A stretch of 48,322 bases of DNA from a virus: positions 1 through 48,322 of the IMG/VR virus record IMGVR_UViG_3300023181_000382; one strand, given 5' to 3'. The first letter of the stretch is position 1. Every line of letters begins with the position of its first letter. Positions 14,250 through 24,009 of this stretch are shown here, piece after piece. The notes under the pieces are model-generated. The model had not been told where the DNA came from and made no database searches. It was given only the letters and a program-made list of their open reading frames with translations. Made by a program: the position numbers and the translations under genes.

Positions 14250-17200
14250 ATGCCTGAACAAAATCCGTTTCCTTTAGAGATCAGTTACAAAGTAGATTCT
14301 CCAGAATTGCTTGCATATATGCTACAATTCGGTGATACGCATTATGTATCAGCGACCGATTTAAATTTATACCGACAAGCGCTTACCTGGCTTTATGAAA
14401 ACAGGAACGGTGACGGAACTTTAACTGATACGAAATTCAAATCAAAAAGGTATCGCCAAACTGGGGCGCCGACACCGGCGAACATTGCAGCCAGAATAAA
14501 TTTGCTTCCGGCATGGACAATTCTTTCCGGAGAATTATATCTATATGCAATTTCTTTTTCAGACATGGGGCCGGAGACAATTCCCGCGGTTTACACAGTT
14601 GTTGTCGAGAATAAAGGATTCGGTAAGTATGGCGATTGGGGTGAAGATCCTTCAAAAATAGTTGTTGCTGAAGGCGATATCAGGATATTAAATATTGCTC
14701 CGTTAAATCCTGAATCCATTGAAAATGAAGAAACAACTCAAAAGATAGAATTTGGTGAAATAGGTTTCTTGCCGATTTCACAGGTTGTCGATCTCCAAAA
14801 TCCTGTTTTGCCGTTGCAGGATCAAGATGCAGGTTATGTATTGATCAAAACCCTGCGAGATGGCAATCCGTATAATTATTGGTTTGTCGGTCCCGGTCGT
14901 GACTATGGCGTTGGAACCAATCCGAGTTCTGAGGATGATTTCAAATTGCTTGGCTACTCTTTTACTCCAAGTCTTGGCCAAGTTCTAAAAGTGCGCGACC
15001 GGGAGATCAAATATTTGACTGAAGATGATTTTCCATATACTGCAAAATCAGAAGACAGGCACCTGTATGTTTACCACGATAATGAGTCGCCTATAACAAT
15101 AAATGTTGGCGAAATTCCTTCTTTTTCGGAATTGGTATATTTCGCTGGTTCGAAGCTAACGTTGGAAGGCGATCGTATTAAATTCCACAATTATGATGGA
15201 AAAACCCCTGTAATCCAAAAAGGACAAACCGTTCGTTTAAAAAAGCTTGCTGCCTGGAATCCTCCGGTAGTAGATGATTTTGGAGAATGGGACGAAATGT
15301 GGTCAGTTGATTGCTCAAGTTCTGCAAATGGAACCCGCCCTGAAAAAAAGGTATATGCAGAAGATGAGAACATTTATTTTATGCAACCGGGCGACGAAAC
15401 CGTATATCTTTTCTTTGTTTCAAATGGGTCTCATGCGAAAATTTATCTCGATCAACGTCTATTTAAAAAAGGATCAGAATTTAAAATTGCCCAAGGGTAT
15501 GATTCTTATGAGATTTGGATGTTTGATGGAAATGAAGATTTCTATTTGGCAAAAGAAGTGATTGATGATTCGATTTGCGAGATTAAACTTCTATCAAATA
15601 ATGAAGTTCGCTTTTCCATCAGCAAAGATCCAATGCAACTTTCTGTTAATAATATTCCTTTCGATAATAGCGGTAAAATTCAAATAGATATTCCGGAATT
15701 TCAAACTCCCAGTTTGGCCGATGTATTATCTACAGGTGACAGAACTCTTGTAATTAAGCCAGAAAGCGAAACCGAAATATTTATGATTTATGATTACACA
15801 GTCATAAGAATGCACATGGAGGGTGAAGGCGATACTACAATTTTATTTGCAACTGATGCAACATTTCAAAGAGGTGCAGAGTTTTATATATCCAATGAAA
15901 ACAGGAATATAACCTCGATTGATTTTACAGTAGATGAATACGAATTGATTGGATGGGATGGATATTTTCCCCCAAATTCGTTAGGGGTGTTCACGGTCTT
16001 AAAAGGGGATAATACTGGTAGCAACAAAATGTTAGTTACGTTCCGATTCTCCAATTTGGAAACTGTTGAGTTAACATCACAATTGACGAATGATGGCGAT
16101 GGGTCAAGTCCATTTGCCACTTCAGCCGATCTTGTTGCCGCGATCGTACAATTAATAAATGGAGCGCCGTCTGATGCAAATACACTGAAAGAATTAAGCG
16201 ACAAAATAAATGCGATAAATGCAATAATTGGAGGTACAACCGCTGACGGCGATACTTTGGTCAATACTGTTGCAGAATTGTTAGCAGTTTTTCAGACATA
16301 TCCGGAAGGTGCAAACATTGCAACGGTTTTGGCCGGTAAAATAAATTCGACTGACATTGTTAATAATCTTACTCAGCTCGTCGCCGGAAAAGTACTCGAT
16401 GCTACTCAAGGAAAGATACTATCAGATGCAATTGCAACCAAACAAACTGCTTTAACTGAGTCAGTTTTAGGCACATTAATGCATGGATATACTGCAAAGC
16501 CTGTTCCTGCTGATGCAGACGAATTGATATTATCAGATTCAGCGGATACTCAAAAAGTGAAGAGAATGACTTTCACGAATTTGAAAGCTTTCTTAAAAAC
16601 TTATTTTGATGGACTTTATCAAAATACTTTGACAGCGGTAAGCTTTGGTACTTTCATAATTGGACTAGCTTCGAAAGCTACTCCGATCGATGGAGATTCA
16701 ATAGTTCTTTCAGATTCAGCCGATTCTGACAAAACGAAAAAGGTATTGCTCAGTGCCTTTTTCGGATATGTGCAAGGTAAATTTGATTTGCTGTATTCTC
16801 CAAAAAAATCATTCATTGTCTTAAGCGCACCATACGTTTTAACGAACCAAACGGCGCAACAAAAAATGTTTCCTACAGCGAATTTTGCAGCAAAGGCAAA
16901 TTCACTTTATCATTTTAAGTTGGAAATATCAATGTCGAATTTCTCTGCTGCAGGAAACAATACATTGTTTCAATTCCTGGGTACCGCCGTCATCACCGAT
17001 CTGCAATATAATTCACTTGGACACAAAGCGGCTACATCGAGCGCCGCACAGATGTATAGCGTGAATAGCAACACGCCTACATCAATTGCGATTTCAACCA
17101 CATCACCAACTGCAAGGTATTTCATCGAGGGCATTTTCAGAACTGCCGCCGCAGGTAGCGTATTTGCAACGGTAGGTTTTGGGGTGAGTACAGGACCCAC

Positions 17201-17276
17201 TATTGATGCAGGAACTTTTATATTATTTGAACGATTAGGTTCAAACACTGACACTTACTCTAACGACATCTCATAA
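14250..17276 (+). CDS. Tail fibre / receptor-binding protein
   Basis: A 1008-residue modular protein. Residues 1-150 probably attach to the tail. The middle (about 160-600) is beta-rich. Residues 625-730 carry the fibre-stalk pattern GAPSDANTLKELSDKI, TVAELLAVF and GKVLDATQGKILSDAI common to phage fibres. Two related units follow near 750-795 and 808-850 (ADADELILSDSADTQK and IDGDSIVLSDSADSDK, each ending with an F-x-L-Y spacer). The last 150 residues, Ser/Thr/Ala-rich beta-sandwich-like, should be the receptor-binding tip. Next gene overlaps its stop by one base. Confidence 0.8.
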   Translation: MPEQNPFPLEISYKVDSPELLAYMLQFGDTHYVSATDLNLYRQALTWLYENRNGDGTLTDTKFKSKRYRQTGAPTPANIAARINLLPAWTILSGELYLYAISFSDMGPETIPAVYTVVVENKGFGKYGDWGEDPSKIVVAEGDIRILNIAPLNPESIENEETTQKIEFGEIGFLPISQVVDLQNPVLPLQDQDAGYVLIKTLRDGNPYNYWFVGPGRDYGVGTNPSSEDDFKLLGYSFTPSLGQVLKVRDREIKYLTEDDFPYTAKSEDRHLYVYHDNESPITINVGEIPSFSELVYFAGSKLTLEGDRIKFHNYDGKTPVIQKGQTVRLKKLAAWNPPVVDDFGEWDEMWSVDCSSSANGTRPEKKVYAEDENIYFMQPGDETVYLFFVSNGSHAKIYLDQRLFKKGSEFKIAQGYDSYEIWMFDGNEDFYLAKEVIDDSICEIKLLSNNEVRFSISKDPMQLSVNNIPFDNSGKIQIDIPEFQTPSLADVLSTGDRTLVIKPESETEIFMIYDYTVIRMHMEGEGDTTILFATDATFQRGAEFYISNENRNITSIDFTVDEYELIGWDGYFPPNSLGVFTVLKGDNTGSNKMLVTFRFSNLETVELTSQLTNDGDGSSPFATSADLVAAIVQLINGAPSDANTLKELSDKINAINAIIGGTTADGDTLVNTVAELLAVFQTYPEGANIATVLAGKINSTDIVNNLTQLVAGKVLDATQGKILSDAIATKQTALTESVLGTLMHGYTAKPVPADADELILSDSADTQKVKRMTFTNLKAFLKTYFDGLYQNTLTAVSFGTFIIGLASKATPIDGDSIVLSDSADSDKTKKVLLSAFFGYVQGKFDLLYSPKKSFIVLSAPYVLTNQTAQQKMFPTANFAAKANSLYHFKLEISMSNFSAAGNNTLFQFLGTAVITDLQYNSLGHKAATSSAAQMYSVNSNTPTSIAISTTSPTARYFIEGIFRTAAAGSVFATVGFGVSTGPTIDAGTFILFERLGSNTDTYSNDIS

Positions 17277-17893
17277 TGGCTCAGGAAAAACAATATTTTA
17301 CATACGATCCGATCACAGAAGAAGTGGTTGATTACAATTATTATGATGATCAGCCGGCAAACAGTACGGTAATTCCGCCAACAAAAACTTTTATCAAAAT
17401 GAAGTTTTCAGTTGCAAATCAGGAATATTATGAAGGCGCTTCAATTGAGGAAGTGTCATCGGTTAAAACTCCTGAATACATGAAAAAATTGCAGGATATC
17501 GTAGTTGATCTGATGTCGCGCGCAGAAAAAGCGGCAATAGATAAAACGGGGACTTCAGATTATATCAAAGTCCAGGTGGATTTATATAAAAATAAATACC
17601 TGGTTGCTCTCGGTGAAATCAGTAACCCGGTAATCGAAGCGTACATCACAAATGAGGCGCAGGAATTTGGTGTTGATTATGAAGCATTTTGCGAATTGAT
17701 TATTTGGATGTACGAAACATCATTGGGTTTGTTTCAGAATTTCCAGTATATGATTGAGCGTTGCAGGACGAAAATACAAACGTTGATTGAAAATATGTCA
17801 TGGTCCCAGGCAGATGATGCATTCGCTTTAGTGTCCACATTAAATAACGTCGATCAGGCTGAAGCATTAATGGATCAGATTTTAGCATTATAA
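17276..17893 (+). CDS. Hypothetical protein after the tail fibre (possible fibre chaperone)
   Basis: A 205-residue protein with a Tyr/Asp-rich N-terminus (QYFTYDPITEEVVDYNYYDD) and a helical remainder. The position immediately after the fibre gene (TAATG overlap) and its size suggest a fibre assembly or tip protein. It also overlaps the following gene by one base. No family recognised. Confidence 0.6.
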   Translation: MAQEKQYFTYDPITEEVVDYNYYDDQPANSTVIPPTKTFIKMKFSVANQEYYEGASIEEVSSVKTPEYMKKLQDIVVDLMSRAEKAAIDKTGTSDYIKVQVDLYKNKYLVALGEISNPVIEAYITNEAQEFGVDYEAFCELIIWMYETSLGLFQNFQYMIERCRTKIQTLIENMSWSQADDAFALVSTLNNVDQAEALMDQILAL

Positions 17894-18324
17894 TGCAGAG
17901 AAATTTAAAATTCACCGAGCTTTCAAAAATGCAACGAATGATTGCTGAAGCAAGTATGCTGGCCGAGCTCGTTGTCTTGCCAAATAAACATCCGATCAGG
18001 AGATTGTTTGCTGAAGCCTGGAATGATTTTAAAATAGAAAAGTTCGCGTTCGATGGCGCCACGTTCGTTAAAGAGCGCAATCGAAATACAATATTTGAAG
18101 TGGCTGCACTGATTCACGACTGGCGGAACTCATCCGGTTGTGTGGGGAAAAAGGCAGATCGTGAGATGTTCGATATCATGATCCGCCTGAATTACCCGTT
18201 ACCGTTAATTATTTCGCGGTGGTTTTTTTGCAGATTGACCTTTATCAACGTCTTCAGGCATAAATGTCTGAAATCGTATTGCCGGGAAATGCCGGCGGAT
18301 TTATATGTTCTCAGTAATCAATAA
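17893..18324 (+). CDS. DUF1353-like phage protein
   Basis: A 143-residue protein with the DUF1353 pattern: FAFDGATF near residues 52-59, then AALIHDW near 75-81 and KKADREMFDIM near 90-100, followed by a hydrophobic helical end. DUF1353 proteins occur in tail/lysis regions of many phages and may be zinc peptidase-like through the conserved HD; function is not established. It starts one base inside the previous gene. Confidence 0.65.
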   Translation: MQRNLKFTELSKMQRMIAEASMLAELVVLPNKHPIRRLFAEAWNDFKIEKFAFDGATFVKERNRNTIFEVAALIHDWRNSSGCVGKKADREMFDIMIRLNYPLPLIISRWFFCRLTFINVFRHKCLKSYCREMPADLYVLSNQ

Positions 18325-18338
18325 CCCCATATTGCATT

Positions 18339-18947
18339 ATGTCTACGGACAAGTACGTACCTGCGCAAATTCGGCCGCATCTCATTCCTTTTCTTTTTAA
18401 AGAACTGGAAGGAAGCGAAGCATGCTACATGGCCAGAACCACAAAGTCGATTAAAATTTATCCTTTTTCTTCGTTGGGCAAATTCTTCTATGCCCAAATG
18501 GCCGATTATGGAACCATCGGAAAAAAGGACCAATTTATAATCTATCTCACGATCGAGCGCAAATCATTAAACGTATATTCCGGCTTGCTTTACGCTTCCA
18601 TCAATTCCGTAAATGAGCAATTATATTTGCTTGAACCTCAAGTCAAAGAGATTAATAATTTACTTGAAGACCTTTTCCGAATCTCATACATTTATTATGT
18701 TGACGGTTATCTCGAGCATCATCCGTCTGGGGAAGTGCGCCAGGGAATAAACCGGTTTATGGAAAAGTACGATCTTGAAGAATTGGGATTTAATAATGAG
18801 AGCTTGCGCCAATTGTACTATCGGGAAAAAGACAAAGGCGCCAAAATTTCCCGTATGCAATATCAAAGCGCAACCAGGGTTTTGAATTTTGATATCGACC
18901 ATAATTTGGGTTTCGATCCAAAAACTATGTCACACACCAAGCGATAG
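18339..18947 (+). CDS. Hypothetical protein upstream of the lysis genes
   Basis: A 202-residue protein of mixed alpha/beta character, Tyr-rich, with no signal peptide or membrane segment. Starts 14 bases after the previous gene and precedes the holin by 39 bases. Similar proteins seem recurrent between tail fibre and lysis genes in Bacteroidetes phages; function unknown. Confidence 0.6.
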   Translation: MSTDKYVPAQIRPHLIPFLFKELEGSEACYMARTTKSIKIYPFSSLGKFFYAQMADYGTIGKKDQFIIYLTIERKSLNVYSGLLYASINSVNEQLYLLEPQVKEINNLLEDLFRISYIYYVDGYLEHHPSGEVRQGINRFMEKYDLEELGFNNESLRQLYYREKDKGAKISRMQYQSATRVLNFDIDHNLGFDPKTMSHTKR

Positions 18948-18986
18948 CAGCTGGTTAAGTTTGGGGACCCTTAAATCCCCATTATC

Positions 18987-19517
18987 ATGCATGAATTTCT
19001 TGTTTACAAAACCTACTTTTTAAAGCTTGCGATTTCAATCAAAGCTATTTTTACGAAACCTGTTGGCATTACCTTACTAATCCCTACAATTTCCATCGGG
19101 TTACTGACAACGTTTCAGCTTCTTTTAATTTTTCTTTTTGTCGTGTTTGTAATTGATTTCGGTACCGGAATACTTGCAAGTTATTGCGAGATGAAAGATC
19201 AAAAAATACCGGTGAAAGTTTTTCTCATTGAAAGTAAAAAACTACGCTCAAGCCTTGTGAAAGCAATTACCTACATGATGCTTATTGCATTCGTTTATGG
19301 ATTTGAAAAAATATTTTTCATTAAAGAATTCAATTTTGCTTCAATCTCAGACAAAGCATTTACAGTAACAACCATTGCCGTCGGCGCATGTAATGTAATC
19401 GAATTGATTTCCATTCTCGAAAACATGAAGCGCAGCGGTTATGATCTACTCGGTAAAATCAAAAGTTCTGCGAAAAAGATTTGGTCTCTCAAAAAAACGA
19501 TAGTTGGCAATGAGTAA
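18987..19517 (+). CDS. Putative holin (phage_holin_4 / toxin-secretion type)
   Basis: A 176-residue integral membrane protein. Hydrophobic segments lie at about 25-40, 41-60, 90-105 and 120-140. The motif FVIDFGTGILASYCEMKDQ after the second segment, the Ser-Lys-Lys loop and the closing NVIELISILENMKRSG match the phage_holin_4_1 family. It should form inner-membrane holes to release the muramidase encoded next (8-base overlap). The basic C-terminal tail is typical. Confidence 0.85.
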   Translation: MHEFLVYKTYFLKLAISIKAIFTKPVGITLLIPTISIGLLTTFQLLLIFLFVVFVIDFGTGILASYCEMKDQKIPVKVFLIESKKLRSSLVKAITYMMLIAFVYGFEKIFFIKEFNFASISDKAFTVTTIAVGACNVIELISILENMKRSGYDLLGKIKSSAKKIWSLKKTIVGNE

Positions 19518-20058
19518 GAAAATCACTGAAGCGGAATATAGCGCGCTTGCGAAAGAATTCGCAATAACTGTTGCGGATATCAAAACAGTGGTTGCAGTAG
19601 AATCCGGCGGTAAAGGTTTCGACGAGGCAACCGGAAAACTGATCATTCAGTTTGAGCCTTCCTGGTTCAAAAGAAATGCGCCATATACACCATCCGGAAA
19701 ATGGTCCCTGAACAAAGTTGAAAAACAGGCCCGCGAATGGGAATGCTTTAATGATGCATTTTCAAAAAATCCTGAAGCTGCAATGGAATCTACTTCGGTA
19801 GGTGTCATGCAGGTAATGGGTTTCCATTGGAAAAAACTAGGATTTAAATCCGTTGGCGCCATGTGGGATTATGCAAAAGAATCAGAATACAACCAGATCA
19901 GGTTGGGGCTTCTTTTTATCCGGGCTAATAAAAAAATGTTTCAGGCGCTTAAAGATCACGTGTGGTCAGTTTTCGCTTATTACTACAACGGCGAGAACTA
20001 CGAGCAATTTCAATACGATGTAAAACTGGCGAAAGCTTACAAATTTTTGACAAGATGA
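19510..20058 (+). CDS. Endolysin, N-acetylmuramidase family
   Basis: A 182-residue protein of the N-acetylmuramidase (DUF3380) family, which cuts the MurNAc-GlcNAc bond. The signature is present: AVESGGKGF with E31 as likely catalytic acid, then GKLIIQFEPSWF with E49, and a ESTSVGVMQVMGFHWKKLG segment typical of the fold. No signal peptide, so it needs the holin. An in-frame TTG at 19504 exists, but ATG 19510 overlaps the holin stop in the usual coupled way. Confidence 0.9.
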   Translation: MSKKITEAEYSALAKEFAITVADIKTVVAVESGGKGFDEATGKLIIQFEPSWFKRNAPYTPSGKWSLNKVEKQAREWECFNDAFSKNPEAAMESTSVGVMQVMGFHWKKLGFKSVGAMWDYAKESEYNQIRLGLLFIRANKKMFQALKDHVWSVFAYYYNGENYEQFQYDVKLAKAYKFLTR

Positions 20059-20675
20059 TGATCAATGAAATAATATCTACAATAAAGAAAATTGTGTTTG
20101 TCCTGGCGCTTATTGCGGCCGTTTGGTTTTATAAAGATTATGGTTTTCAGAAATCTGAAAAAGAGAGGCAAACGGAAAACAACAATCAGTTGCGCGCTGC
20201 CGACAGCTTAAAATTTACGTCACAGCTGCTTTCAAAAGATGAGATCAAAGATTATTTGCTTTATCAGAATAAAGCATTGGCAAAAAGGCTTCAGGAAAGC
20301 AATATTAATCCAAATAGGATTCAAAGCATTGTCTCTGGTCAGTTTCAATACCGCGACGATACGTTGCGCAGCTCTGACATCAGCAACATCATCTCGGCGG
20401 TCCGGAAAAACATTCCTGGCAAATCTCCTTTTATCGACAGCACCGGCTGTATGATAATCCGCGGGTTTGTGCGGTATGAAAATGATTCGATGAAAGTAGA
20501 TGTCGCCGGCCGGACCTTTAAAAATAAAAGCGACGCAGTTGCATACTGGGAACGTCGAGAGTGGAAATTCCTCGGTATTAAAACCAGGTTTTTCGGAAAA
20601 AAACAATTTACGTCAAAATCATTTGATGAATGCGGAGAAACAAAAATTTTAAAAATTGAAAAAAAACAACCATGA
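20055..20675 (+). CDS. Membrane-anchored lysis protein, possible i-spanin
   Basis: A 206-residue protein with an N-terminal transmembrane helix (about 9-25, KIVFVLALIAAVWFY), then a coiled, charged periplasmic region (30-85) and a small C-terminal domain. Position directly after the endolysin (ATGA overlap) and this topology fit an inner-membrane spanin that helps disrupt the outer membrane. No matching lipoprotein o-spanin is seen beside it, so the role remains inferred. Confidence 0.6.
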   Translation: MMINEIISTIKKIVFVLALIAAVWFYKDYGFQKSEKERQTENNNQLRAADSLKFTSQLLSKDEIKDYLLYQNKALAKRLQESNINPNRIQSIVSGQFQYRDDTLRSSDISNIISAVRKNIPGKSPFIDSTGCMIIRGFVRYENDSMKVDVAGRTFKNKSDAVAYWERREWKFLGIKTRFFGKKQFTSKSFDECGETKILKIEKKQP

Positions 20676-20890
20676 AAATCAACATGCAGTATTTGAACCA
20701 ATTGCAGCTGTTACGCGCGGGCCTCCTTTCGGATTTGGACGACAACCCGATGGACAAGGAATTATTGCTACAGCTGGGCAGAACAGAGCACGAATTATTT
20801 TGCGCACAAAAACAAATTCTCGCTCAGAATAAAGGAGACCTGACTATCGAAGATGGCAAAAACTATGTCACACATCAAATATTCAATTAA
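20672..20890 (+). CDS. Small helical hypothetical protein
   Basis: A 72-residue Leu/Gln-rich helical protein, no signal peptide, one Cys. Overlaps the spanin-like gene by 4 bases and ends 24 bases before the protease gene. Could be a minor head or lysis accessory protein; nothing in the sequence decides. Confidence 0.55.
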   Translation: MKINMQYLNQLQLLRAGLLSDLDDNPMDKELLLQLGRTEHELFCAQKQILAQNKGDLTIEDGKNYVTHQIFN

Positions 20891-20914
20891 TATCATTTTC
20901 GTAAAAAATTTCAC

Positions 20915-21793
20915 ATGAAGGTCAACGGCAATTTAAACGACATCGGAAAAGGACTTTGGGGCTTATCTCTCGAAGGCCTGGCATTTTTTGGGCCACTGGC
21001 TCATAAAATAATGAACGGTGAGTCGATCGACTTTACCGGCGGCACAAATGCAGTTATGGACGTTTATGACGATAAAGGCAGAAAACTTCAGGCAAACGAT
21101 AATGGAAGCTTCGATGCGCCTCCAGGCTCTGTGGCATTGATCAATGTAATTGGTGTACTGATGAAATATGGAGACTGGTGCTCCTATGGCGCTCAGGAGA
21201 TCGCTGCTGCATTGAAAGCCGCGGACAACAATCCCAACATCCTCGGAACTGTTGCGTATTTCGACGGTCCGGGAGGCGCCGTTTCCTCTATTCCTCCATT
21301 TGTAGATTTCGGATACACCAAAAAGAAGCCGGTGGTCGGGCTTTATGATCAGTGTTGCTCAGCACATGCGTACTCAATGTATTCTTTCTGCGACTACATC
21401 ATGGCCGACAATGACATTTCAGCGATGATCGGATCCTTCGGAGTTATTTTTTCTATGGTAGACAATCGCGAATATCTGAAGCAACAAGGAATTATCGTGC
21501 TCGATGTTTATCCGGATGAAAGCGAAAGCAAAAATGAAGCTTTCAGATTATTGCTCGAGGGAAAACCTGAAATGATCAAAAAGGAAATGCTTTCCCCACT
21601 GGCCATAAAATTTCAGGACCAGGTAAAAAAGGCCCGTCCGAATTTAATCGAGGAACCCGGAGTGTTGACCGGTAAAACTTTCTACACAGATCACGCCATC
21701 GATCTGAAGCTGATAGACGGAAAAGGAAATCTTTTCCAGGCTATCGAGATGGTCAAAATCATGAGTGAACACAAAACACTATACAAAAAGTAA
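20915..21793 (+). CDS. Head maturation protease, S49 (SppA-like)
   Basis: A 292-residue peptidase S49 protein placed directly before the capsid gene, the usual site of prohead proteases. The fold is visible: strand VALINVIGVL near 73-82, FDGPGG near 116-121, then CCSAHAYSMYSFCDYIMA with nucleophile Ser149, and IGSFGVIFSM near 172-181. A Lys about 57 residues later (K206 in ESKNEAF) would complete a Ser-Lys dyad as in single-domain SppA. It should trim capsid or scaffold during head assembly. Confidence 0.85.
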   Translation: MKVNGNLNDIGKGLWGLSLEGLAFFGPLAHKIMNGESIDFTGGTNAVMDVYDDKGRKLQANDNGSFDAPPGSVALINVIGVLMKYGDWCSYGAQEIAAALKAADNNPNILGTVAYFDGPGGAVSSIPPFVDFGYTKKKPVVGLYDQCCSAHAYSMYSFCDYIMADNDISAMIGSFGVIFSMVDNREYLKQQGIIVLDVYPDESESKNEAFRLLLEGKPEMIKKEMLSPLAIKFQDQVKKARPNLIEEPGVLTGKTFYTDHAIDLKLIDGKGNLFQAIEMVKIMSEHKTLYKK

Positions 21794-21816
21794 TTATTAA
21801 TTAAAAACCCCAAATC

Positions 21817-24000
21817 ATGTTCAAAAACTTTGGAAAAACTATTGCGATGATGATGGTTCTTTTTGGCTACAAAGCGGAAGCCGACATTCCGATTAATGCC
21901 GAAACAAAATCATTAGATCTGAGTGATGATCAGAAGGCCAAGCTGAAAGCCCATTTCGGCGAAGATTACACTAAAAAAATGCTTGACGGTATGAATACCG
22001 AGATTAAGGCATTTATGGAAAACAACATGGATATCAAAGCCATTCAGGATGAGATTGACGCGTTGATCCAGGAAAGCGAAGTTTTGGCCGAGGAAATTAA
22101 ACCTACTTCCGGAGACGCACCAAAAGATGATCTTTCTAAAAAGCTTGCAGCTATTTCCGCTAACCAAAAGACTTTGGAAGCGAAAAACAAAGAGTTGGAA
22201 GAAACTGTTACAAAATTAATGAACGCTGGCGTAGGCGATGTGCCTGAGGCCGTGATCACGCAAGGACAAGCAGCTATGAAAAAGCATTCTCAAACTCACC
22301 TTTTTGCCTCAAACAAAGAATGGGACAAGTTCGAAAAAAGAAGCTGGAACGCACGTTTACGTGACGGATCAATGAAAGCTACTGATTTCAGTTCTGATGC
22401 AAATATTCCATTGCTTCAGGATGATTTGGAACACTTCGTTCGTGAAAATCCAAATGGTTTAAATTCAATGTTTAATGATTTTGAAGATCTTCCGAAAGAA
22501 TGGGATCGCAGAACCGGTGTTCTCGACAGGATTGCAGATGGTTTTATTATTCCGGCAGAAATCGTTCAAGGCCGTTCGAAAGGTTGGAAACCAAAAGGAC
22601 AATTTAAAATTGCTGCTGAAGAAGGTCGCGTTTTCCGTAAGAAAATAGACATTACTTTCAATGGATTTGAATTACAGGAAATTGAAAACACCTGGATTAG
22701 ACAATACAATGCTGCCGACGGTTCTCATCCTTGGAAAATGTCTTTCATCGGATTCCTTTTAGGCGAGCTGATCAAACGTCAAAAACTTGACGATCGTTTT
22801 GCTCAGATCAATGGAATTTTCGCGGAAACTCCAGAAGGAGACGGAAATCCTGGCGCAGCGGTTAACTCTCAAGATGGTTTGCGATTTTTATTCTGGTACC
22901 ACAGGGATATTACAAAAAAATATCGTGCTGTAGATATCGGAGTTCCAACAGATACCAATATCGTTGACTACGTTCGAAAATTAATCTTGTCACTTCCGGA
23001 AATAGAAAGAGCTGAACAAGGCTTGGAATTAGGATTGTCTCAAGCTTGGCTTGATGCATATAGAGTTCGTGCCGGCTTGGTTTACCAAATGCACAAAAAC
23101 ACTGATTCTGGTACTGCGAGATACGATAAAGATTATCCTATCGACTACCCAAATATTTTGTTTCAACCGTTGAAAGACATGACCAAAACCGACTTCATGT
23201 ACATTACACAGTCGAAAAACATTCAGGTCATGGATTATAACGTGAACGAAAAAAGCAAATTCACAATTACCCATGAAAAACGTGACACAAACATCTTCGC
23301 GGATTACCGTTTAGGAATTCGTTTGAAACAAGTTGGAGTGAAGTTGGCCGCTGGAGATCCGGCAGAATTTGAAAGACAAAAAGTTTGGAGTAATTCCGTG
23401 CCGATTTTTGACAAAGATACCACTGTACCATTGTTCGACGATGAAACCGGTATCATTCAATTTCATTACAGCAACATGAAAGTTGATAAAACTTTTGCTA
23501 CGGATATCACAAGCGTTGAAAATGCACCTAAAGGCGCAATTTTAAGATTTGTTGGTAACACTGGTCTTGTGGCTGCGAAATATATCAAAGATGGGGCGAC
23601 ATTCGATCTTGCAGGAAACGCAGATTTCAATTTGAAACTAGGCGGAACGCTGATCGTAAAAGTTCAGGATGATGGTACATTGAAAGAAATCAAAAGGACC
23701 GCTGCGCCAGAAGTTGCTGCATCAACTGATGTGAATTTCGACGCTGCCATCATCGATGCAAATTCCGGAAACGTTTTCAGAAATGTCGCCGCAGGGAATT
23801 TGACAATCACAGAAATTCTTAATGGTGTAGAAGGAAAAGTAATTACCATTTATGGTAAAGCTGCCACCACTACAACAATCAATGACGTGGCCAACAACAT
23901 CGAAGTGGTGTCTGCGGTTTCGTTAACGACTGCCGCTCACTACCTCCAGTTGACTAAAATCGACGGTGTATGGTATGAAACCAAACGTTTAACAGCTTAA
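21817..24000 (+). CDS. Major capsid protein candidate with N-terminal coiled coil
   Basis: A 727-residue protein right after the S49 protease, the standard place for the major capsid protein. Residues 40-145 are Glu/Lys-rich coiled coil, suited to an internal scaffold (delta) domain that the protease removes. The central 160-560 region should hold the capsid fold. The last 160 residues are Ala/Thr/Val-rich and beta-like, perhaps a surface decoration domain. It has the largest, best-expressed-looking frame of the head module. HK97-fold identity is inferred from synteny. Confidence 0.75.
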   Translation: MFKNFGKTIAMMMVLFGYKAEADIPINAETKSLDLSDDQKAKLKAHFGEDYTKKMLDGMNTEIKAFMENNMDIKAIQDEIDALIQESEVLAEEIKPTSGDAPKDDLSKKLAAISANQKTLEAKNKELEETVTKLMNAGVGDVPEAVITQGQAAMKKHSQTHLFASNKEWDKFEKRSWNARLRDGSMKATDFSSDANIPLLQDDLEHFVRENPNGLNSMFNDFEDLPKEWDRRTGVLDRIADGFIIPAEIVQGRSKGWKPKGQFKIAAEEGRVFRKKIDITFNGFELQEIENTWIRQYNAADGSHPWKMSFIGFLLGELIKRQKLDDRFAQINGIFAETPEGDGNPGAAVNSQDGLRFLFWYHRDITKKYRAVDIGVPTDTNIVDYVRKLILSLPEIERAEQGLELGLSQAWLDAYRVRAGLVYQMHKNTDSGTARYDKDYPIDYPNILFQPLKDMTKTDFMYITQSKNIQVMDYNVNEKSKFTITHEKRDTNIFADYRLGIRLKQVGVKLAAGDPAEFERQKVWSNSVPIFDKDTTVPLFDDETGIIQFHYSNMKVDKTFATDITSVENAPKGAILRFVGNTGLVAAKYIKDGATFDLAGNADFNLKLGGTLIVKVQDDGTLKEIKRTAAPEVAASTDVNFDAAIIDANSGNVFRNVAAGNLTITEILNGVEGKVITIYGKAATTTTINDVANNIEVVSAVSLTTAAHYLQLTKIDGVWYETKRLTA

Positions 24001-24009
24001 TCCAGCAAA

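Noticed and set aside
20887-20914. A third TTTCGTA operator before the protease gene
   Set aside because: TTTCGTA occurs at 20895, but the facing half-site is absent (ATTTCAC), so it is not a palindrome.
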